64,000 nt of DNA from Aporrectodea caliginosa (taxonomy: Eukaryota; Annelida; Clitellata; Crassiclitellata; Lumbricidae): assembly GCA_020284085.1 (NCBI GenBank), contig JACEVL010000770.1:105001-169000 (forward strand). Reading direction: 5' to 3'. How positions within the stretch are numbered: position 1 is the first letter of the stretch; each line of letters opens with the position of its first letter. Below the pieces are notes generated by a model. That model saw nothing but the letters and a program-made list of their open reading frames with translations, was not told where the DNA came from and ran no database searches. Below, one piece after another: positions 59,801 to 64,000 of this stretch. Position numbers and translations under genes: made by a program.

Positions 59801-61718
59801 GGGCCACTGATCGAAGGGTGCCACTATATACTGTATAATATATAATATAATACCACTGATAAATGATAATGATGATGATAATAATAATACTATTAATAAT
59901 AATAATTAATAAATAATAATAAATAAATGATAAATAATAATAACACTTTTTACTCCTAAAATAATTTTTTTCCTGATGGATTATTTCTACCTCGGGTAAA
60001 AAAAATTAATAATAAATAAATAATAAACAAATTATGATGATGATGATGACATAATGTCCAAAGTGAAGCTACCATGCAACTCATGGCATGAACTTGCTGT
60101 ACTTAAATTTTTTCCAGCAGTTTAAAATTATCTATCTGATTGTGAGCTTGTGTTGTCAGGTCAAAGGCACTTCCTTGAGTTATGTTAAAACAGAACAATA
60201 TAATTCTGCATTATACAACCAACTCAATTCAAACAATACACCAGTTGTTCTAGAGGAAGAATAAGGAATCAAACAAAAGCATTTTGCACGTACCGTGTCT
60301 GGAAATCCATCGACGTAGTGAATGGAGTCATTCTTGAGGATGATCCGGAGGGCGAATCCTTTGGCCCGTAAGACCCAGTGTACTTTTTCCTCAGAACGCT
60401 CAAACTTCTTCATTCCAGCTCAGAACGCTCAAACTTCTTCATCGTCCCATTTCGCGTGTTGGTCCATTTAATGTACTGAGTCTTGAGTTCCAAATGAGCT
60501 GGATACTGGGTAACAAAAGTTTTATTACAGATTTCCATTATGAAGGCCTTGCAGAGAGGTAACCTAGAGGAAAATTAGAGGTGGCAGCAGATTTCTGACT
60601 GAAGAATCAAAACTACTGCGGCCTTAGGCACTGGGACGGCATCAGCCTCTGAACGATTGTTCACCTATTAGAGGCGCTCTATAAATGTTTTAATACAACA
60701 CAATATTGCAATCTACAGATCTAAGTGAGATTTAATTTTCTTAGAGCCATAGCACATGAATTCAGGTAGTCCATTCTCTCCATCGATATCTGATCTACCT
60801 CTAACACTGGTTAGTTTATTTAATTTATAGAAAGTGGAACATTAAAATCAGAATATCTTACTTTGGGTAATCCTACAGAATAGGCCTCTTCTGTTCACCT
60901 ACTGGTGATTGGTGCATCCAGTGTCAAACACCATGCCCACCCCAGACTGCGACAGAAATTAGAGCACTGAAAACAAGCGGAAGGACTATCGCAAGTAATT
61001 AATTAATTTTTCTAAATACTTTGATTGATTTTAATAGATGAAGAAATGGGGTAATTTTATAATCTAATCTAATCACTTTTGCCAAAATGTCTTTCAAATT
61101 TAAGTATTGCATTCTTCCATGTATTCTCCATGTTTGTCCCTCGTCACGTCGTTCGGATCAACGAAGTTGCGATCATGTGCAAAAGCAGAATGCATGAAAG
61201 TTTTGCCTTTCAAGTTCTCCAGATTGGAATAAGCATTCCATCCATGGCACAGGAAACGAGTTGCCGAAAGAGCAGTAACAGCACCGTGCATGGGAACGGC
61301 TCTAATTATTTATTTATAGTCCTTCCCGCTCCAATTCCTATCGCAGTCTGGGTTGGCCAATGCGCAGTAACAGCGCTGTACATAGGAACGGCTCTAATTA
61401 CTTACTTACTTACTTACTTGTCCTTTCCGCTCTAATTTCTATCGCAGTCTGGGTTATTAACGGGTAATGGCGATCAGAAGCGGCCGTTCCTTTACGATTA
61501 CTTGTCTCGAACTGGGTGAACTTTACGTTAACGGCTAGACTACCACCCACCCATTTTCCTCTGGTTAATACTAGAGTGCGTCAAATGGCGGGTGATATAA
61601 GGGTGGTTAACGAAATGAAAAGGTAAAATACGCAGTATGAGATCACAGATCCCACAAATCTTACCATCGCTCCGCGGAACTCCATAAGCAGCTCCTTATA
61701 GTAGAGTTCTTCGGCCAT
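47805..61718 (-). CDS. SSRP1: FACT complex subunit SSRP1 (HMG-box histone chaperone)
   Basis: Seventeen coding exons, 5' to 3': 61665-61718, 60294-60505, 59172-59277, 58235-58425, 57280-57374, 56761-56896, 56056-56159, 55441-55566, 54517-54738, 53788-53857, 53322-53466, 52815-52893, 52072-52291, 51102-51275, 50379-50470, 49549-49693, 47805-47858. GT-AG borders and phases fit throughout, giving 731 residues if 29 extra bases in exon 2 are ignored (human about 709). With SPT16, SSRP1 opens and reassembles nucleosomes in the nucleus. The N-terminus ([18 protein letters not shown]) and residues to about 178 form the SPT16-binding part. Residues 195-430 are the double PH-like middle domain ([49 protein letters not shown]). 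About 438-560 is acidic and then lysine-rich. The HMG box is about 588-656 ([20 protein letters not shown]). The tail is serine/acid-rich, ending ASSEDE. Exon 12 is poorly conserved and its donor is uncertain. Confidence 0.95.
47990..48130 (-). mobile_element. tRNA-like SINE in SSRP1 intron 16
   Basis: On the - strand, 'ggcacgaagatcaggaggac' and 'gtgggttcgatacc' form an anticodon-arm and B-box-like segment. The same phrase appears at 50,870-50,915. Not an intact tRNA. Confidence 0.5.
49915..50130 (+). mobile_element. SINE family A in SSRP1 intron 15
   Basis: 'catgctggactgtcaattga', 'gcagatatttggtttgaaat' and 'gagtacactgacagtacact' match the family A body. Opposite in sense to SSRP1. Confidence 0.7.
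50130..50345. repeat. 26-bp minisatellite in SSRP1 intron 15
   Basis: About seven to eight units of 'tagtgtactcatatttctag' plus 'ccaagt'. The unit appears to derive from the body of the adjoining SINE ('actcattatagccgagtt'), so it may have grown from it. Confidence 0.85.
50878..51137 (-). repeat. 131-bp tandem duplication clipping the HMG-box exon
   Basis: Two units offset by 131 bases carry the last roughly 35 bases of exon 14 (coding [10 protein letters not shown]), its splice donor and about 90 bases of intron. The exon part is almost identical. The intron part has diverged at several bases and contains a tRNA B-box-like 'cgggttcgatacccgtg'. The downstream (lower-coordinate) copy lacks a splice acceptor, so it should remain intronic. 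Confidence 0.85.
52318..52735. mobile_element. Two LINE remnants in SSRP1 intron 12
   Basis: 52,318-52,400 is a family 3 tail ('aaagttcctctcgcagtgca', - strand). 52,400-52,725 on the + strand encodes [40 protein letters not shown] and SKFKERA, the well-known C-terminus of a different LINE reverse transcriptase class. It ends before exon 12. Confidence 0.75.
52738..52856. repeat. 14-bp minisatellite reaching into SSRP1 exon 12
   Basis: Units of 'aatgagatgaagac' repeat about five times, then continue in broken form to 52,852, inside the predicted exon 12 (52815-52893). They put hydrophobic [14 protein letters not shown] codons where human SSRP1 is acidic. Confidence 0.7.
53100..53310. repeat. 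Minisatellite of 'cagtgcacatgcac' in SSRP1 intron 11
   Basis: About eight units of roughly 24 bases ('cattcagtgcacatgcac' with 'ccagctcaa'-type spacers). Related words are scattered at 51,905-51,985 in the next intron. Confidence 0.85.
54115..54245. repeat. 'acacaatataatta' tandem repeat in SSRP1 intron 9
   Basis: About nine AT-rich units of 11-16 bases. Confidence 0.8.
55335..55412 (+). mobile_element. LINE-type tail in SSRP1 intron 8
   Basis: GGGAGAGCCTCTGAGTAG followed by a damaged second arm ('aaggcatgccatataaat') and a TTGA repeat. Mutations have broken the stem. Confidence 0.65.
55648..55905 (-). mobile_element. SINE family A in SSRP1 intron 7
   Basis: Near full length in the same sense as SSRP1. 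B-box-like 'gaacccctgacctctcaagt' in + orientation, body with 'cgacagtgtactcat', and 3' 'cctgagaggcagccatgggt'. Confidence 0.75.
56255..56560 (+). mobile_element. Two LINE-type tails in SSRP1 intron 6
   Basis: Tails at about 56,258-56,320 (GAGCGCCTCTGAGTAGG ... GAAGGGGCGCTACATAAAT) and 56,490-56,545 (ACCTCTGAGTAGG ... GAAGGGGCGCTATATAAAT), both ending in GAATGAA-type repeats. Confidence 0.75.
56978..57270 (-). mobile_element. LINE family 3 3' end in SSRP1 intron 5
   Basis: The - strand encodes [20 protein letters not shown] followed by the family 3 tail (in + orientation 'gctcctcttgcagtgcagac'). Confidence 0.6.
57725..57800 (+). mobile_element. Worn LINE-type tail in SSRP1 intron 4
   Basis: 'gagcacctctgaatag', spacer, 'agtaagaggcactttg', then an AATACA repeat. 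Confidence 0.5.
58010..58165 (-). mobile_element. SINE family B head in SSRP1 intron 4
   Basis: On the - strand, 'ggtggtgtagcagtatattc' and 'gggtcgcaggtttgaatcta' parallel the head at 38072. Body 'gcgtagcgaccctggacaaa'. Confidence 0.65.
58640..59055 (+). repeat. Minisatellite and LINE tail in SSRP1 intron 3
   Basis: About twelve units of roughly 22-24 bases, 'ggtctcacctttggatgtct', fill 58,645-58,935. The final copy passes into 'gtgagcgcctctgacgagtc', the stem-loop tail (58,988-59,050). The minisatellite therefore sits where the LINE ORF end would be. Confidence 0.85.
59270..59832 (-). repeat. Duplicated intron 2 / exon 3 border with LINE remnant
   Basis: About 100 bases starting at the 5' border of exon 3 ('caacagcaaaatacattagg' to 'agtcaggagtcca') recur at about 59,712-59,832 with few changes. 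A LINE 3' end on the - strand (59,404-59,700; [15 protein letters not shown] array at 59,404-59,421) lies between. Sequence below 59,722 is weakly exon-3-like, too weak to call an exon copy with confidence. Confidence 0.65.
60390..60442 (-). other. SSRP1: 29-bp insertion in SSRP1 exon 2 (24-base direct repeat)
   Basis: A 24-base block (coding MKKFERSE) occurs at 60390-60413 and again at 60419-60442, separated by 5 new bases. Exon 2 is 212 bases as written. Without the 29 extra bases it would be 183, exactly 61 codons, joining both neighbours in phase. With the insertion the frame meets TGA immediately. It is either a real null allele or a consensus/assembly error. Confidence 0.85.
60640..60710 (+). 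mobile_element. Worn LINE-type tail in SSRP1 intron 1
   Basis: 'cagcctctgaacgatt', spacer, 'attagaggcgctctataaat', then an ACAAC-type repeat. Confidence 0.6.
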
Positions 61719-62760
61719 TGGTGAGTTTGTGTTTTAAATCTGAGAGTTATTCACTAAACTCGAGCACATTAATGACTTATTGAAACGGCGCTCTTCTTCT
61801 CTCACAACAACGGAAGCCAACCATGCGCCACCAGTGCCACCACTCTCCATTTTCTGAAATCCCAAGATCTTGCCAGAGAAATCCCAAGATTGGATAAAAG
61901 TGTACCAAGTTACTGAAAGGGAAAGCGTTGTGATGAAAAATGAAACGCGTTTTAACAGTCGCAATAATTATTATTCACAAAACTGCCGAGCCAAAAACTG
62001 GCAAAGAAAAAACCGGAGCATAACTGAAATGCAGTTCGCATGACTATGAGGTTGTCAGGTTTCTGTGTTTTTTCTCAGACACCATAAGTGGATGAGATTT
62101 TCTTGTTTTGCTTTTCATCATTAATTTTCATGTTAATTTTTTTGTGTGCTACCAATGTTTTTTGGTGAATTAAAGATTGATATAACATTGAATTAACGAA
62201 TTACAATGTTAAATTTTACAAGTTACAATAATAATAAACGTCTTTCAGAAAGGCCTACTGAGCGAGTTTTTTCTAATCTGATTCGCTGCCACTGTTGGAA
62301 AGTATGGTCTGTAGACCGTCGAAAAGATCCCAAGATTGCTATGAAATATCCCCAGATCCCAAGCCGGACCGCCCAAATCCCAAGATTTTGGGAAAATTCC
62401 AAAGGAGTGGTCGCACTGAAGCTGAGATGATGTCGCATCTCACGACCAAGAGCTCGTAATTGGCTGTGCGTATATATTTTGTAAATCAGTAAGTAAACAC
62501 TTAATTTAGAAGAGAAAAAGAACAAATGAAGCAATAAGGCAACGGTTTGACATCTACTGGCAACGCGGAGGCCCAGAAGGGATCATGGATACCGCTAAAT
62601 AGGGATCACCCAGAGCCGTATATATGAAAGAGTTAGGCCAGGTACAGCCAAAGACCGGTCCCGGTTCCTGATTGGCCTGGTTGGTCACGTGGTTACCGGC
62701 CACCATCTTGATTCCAGTCGAAGCGATTGATCAGTGTGTGTGGTATATTAATTTTTAATA
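61719..62760. promoter_or_regulatory. Shared 5' region of SSRP1 (-) and THAP gene (+)
   Basis: The two start codons face away from each other about 1.04 kb apart, so the promoters probably lie here. I see no obvious TATA box. More than half of the interval is the hAT-like element 61832-62418, leaving about 110 bases next to SSRP1 and 340 next to the THAP gene. Confidence 0.5.
61832..62418. mobile_element. hAT-like element, CAGTGCGACCACT family (copy 2, inverted)
   Basis: It starts CAGTGCCACCACTCTCCATT and ends AGTGGTCGCACTG. Both ends carry 'aaatcccaagat' words, the inverse of those at 14033-14423, and the interior shares 'tctgattcgctgccactgtt'. It lacks a transposase frame and matched flanks. 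Confidence 0.8.
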
Positions 62761-62911
62761 ATGCCTTGTTGCGCTGCTTTTAATTGCTCGAATCGACATG
62801 AAACTGGGTTTCGGTTGTTCCGCTTTCCGAGCAACAAGACTCGCTGTGCTTTGTGGATGGCGAAAGTGAAGAGAGACAACTGGAAGCCGACGTCGTGTTC
62901 AACTCTATGCG
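62761..62911 (+). CDS. First coding exon of a THAP-domain protein
   Basis: ATG opens a frame MPCCAAFNCSNRHETGFRLF, then RFPSNKTRCALWMAKVKRDN and WKPTSCSTLCE, followed by GTAGGC, a plausible splice donor at phase 0. The layout fits the C2CH THAP zinc finger: C-x4-C near the start (Cys4 or Cys3 and Cys9), the FRFP motif, two conserved tryptophans, the WKP motif and the final Cys. The last His-Phe should come from the next exon. THAP proteins bind DNA and act in transcription or derive from P-element transposases. Only this exon could be identified, so the subfamily is unknown. Reading on past the donor soon reaches a stop, supporting the intron. Confidence 0.8.
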
Positions 62912-62967
62912 AGGTAGGCATCGTGGCAAGCTTATAGAATCGGGGGGGCTGAAGGACATAGTGCGTA

Positions 62968-63792
62968 AGTTTACCGTCGTCGTGAGTGTCGGTTAGGGTC
63001 AGGTTAGGCGTCGTGAGGGTCGGTTAGGGTCAGGGTTAGGGTTAGTGTCGTCATTAGAAAAACTGGTACCGTCCGGCGTCTGTACAGCATGCCCAAATAA
63101 AAGATACTGTATAATCCTTCAGCCCACGATACTATAAGTTTGCCCGCAGCGTTTACTTTTGGCTTCCCCAGTTTAGTTGATTTAGGCATATGAATCGCAG
63201 GCATGATACTGGATGAATTTACCTTGCAGGGATGTATTCACAAATTTTAAGGCAAACATTTAGTATCGGGGTGCGTAAGTTTCCGGGCATCGGAAGGTAT
63301 CTTTTGGCATGCTGCGCGTAAGGTACGAAGTCTTCTAAAGACGACACTAACCCTGACCCTCACGACGCGTAACCTTACCCTAACTGACTCTCACGACGAC
63401 TAAATAATGACGGAAGAAAATACATGTACCCCGATACTAACTGCTTGCCAATTATAATTTGTGAAGGTTAAACACATACTATCCTCTCTTGTCCCTTCTT
63501 CTTTTACCTCACTCATTTACTATTAGGTGATGGATACAGTCATGCCCGACGTGAGCCTAATACCTGGGACTAGAATCACGCTCGTTACGCTATTGGTCAA
63601 TGCATGTCACATGATTTTGCGCACGTGAAAGGAGCCAACCGATAAACTCTCCCGAAGATTGCGGTGGAAGATTGTTCACCGTGTTTTCTAATGACGACTC
63701 TAACCGACCCTCACGACGCCTATCCTGACCCTAATCGACCCTCGCGTAGCCTAATCTGACCCTAACCGACCCTCACGTAGCCTAACCTGCGA
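62968..63792. repeat. Three clusters of telomere-like CCCTAA/TTAGGG words
   Basis: 62,980-63,052 reads 'gtcggttagggtcagg' and 'gggttagggttag' (G-strand forward). 63,340-63,400 and 63,690-63,792 read 'taaccctgaccctcacgacg' and 'cctgaccctaatcgaccctc' (C-strand forward). The shared longer word is 'gtcgtgagggtcggttaggg' or its inverse. It is a dispersed minisatellite with telomere-like content rather than a true telomere. Confidence 0.75.
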
Positions 63793-63859
63793 CCATCTAG
63801 ATGTCCGCCATTTCAAAGTTCCAAGGAAAGACCAGTACACGTGACAGGCTTTAGACCAG

Positions 63860-64000
63860 TGGTTCCCAAACCGTGGCCCGCGGGCCAAAAGTGGCCCGCC
63901 AATCCTTTGAATGTGGCCCGCGACAGTCACTCACAAATTTTGAAAAAATAAATTAAATTACCTTGTTTTCTTGATTTAGGCTTCTGACAATTTTTTTGTT
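63860..64000 (+). mobile_element. Left end of a hAT-like element, cut by the window edge
   Basis: It starts CAGTGGTTCCCAAACCGTGG followed by repeated 'gtggcccgc'. The start word and GC-rich sub-terminal repeats resemble hAT-Charlie type termini. The right end is beyond the window. Confidence 0.6.

Noticed and set aside
63790..63840. Second THAP exon with 'cgccatttcaaagttcc' (RHFKVP)
   Set aside because: The reading fits the expected His-Phe, but the preceding AG would join at the wrong phase with the donor at 62911 and the frame stops soon after.

Overview
This is animal nuclear DNA, not bacterial or viral. The identifiable genes have GT-AG introns. About nine tenths of the window is introns, intergenic DNA, microsatellites and transposon debris. 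The gene content (SLC35B2, SSRP1, a LicD/fukutin-type protein, a THAP-domain exon) is metazoan. The dense TAGGCCTA palindromes, tRNA-derived SINEs and LINE 3' ends remind me of marine deuterostome invertebrates, most likely an echinoderm. That placement is an inference and I cannot name the species.

Layout. 1-10,100: no gene; a decayed reverse transcriptase, a LINE 3' end, a fold-back element and microsatellites. 10,138-12,169 (+): SLC35B2, the Golgi PAPS transporter, in two coding exons. 12,170-32,880: accessory DNA with several hAT-like elements (some with 8-bp target-site duplications), a 69-bp satellite, a 1.1-kb pentanucleotide satellite followed by nested transposons, and LINE and SINE remnants. 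32,880-33,770 (-): an intronless LicD-domain type II membrane protein. 33,771-47,800: more repeats, including a decayed 1-kb mariner. 47,805-61,718 (-): SSRP1, the HMG-box subunit of the FACT histone chaperone. I reconstructed 17 coding exons with compatible splice phases, about 731 codons. One exon carries a 29-bp insertion that breaks the frame as written. 62,761-62,911 (+): the first coding exon of a THAP zinc-finger protein, head to head with SSRP1. The window ends in degenerate telomere-like repeats and the left end of a hAT-like element.

The genes do not form a pathway. SLC35B2 supplies sulfate donor to the Golgi and the LicD protein probably modifies glycans there, while SSRP1 and the THAP protein act in the nucleus. 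No CRISPR array, rRNA, intact tRNA or viral genome was seen. I found no new multi-gene system. The most interesting material is the repeat biology: a LINE 3' stem-loop plus short-tandem tail present in many copies, hAT-type elements with clear target-site duplications nested in each other, and repeated small duplications at SSRP1 exon edges.
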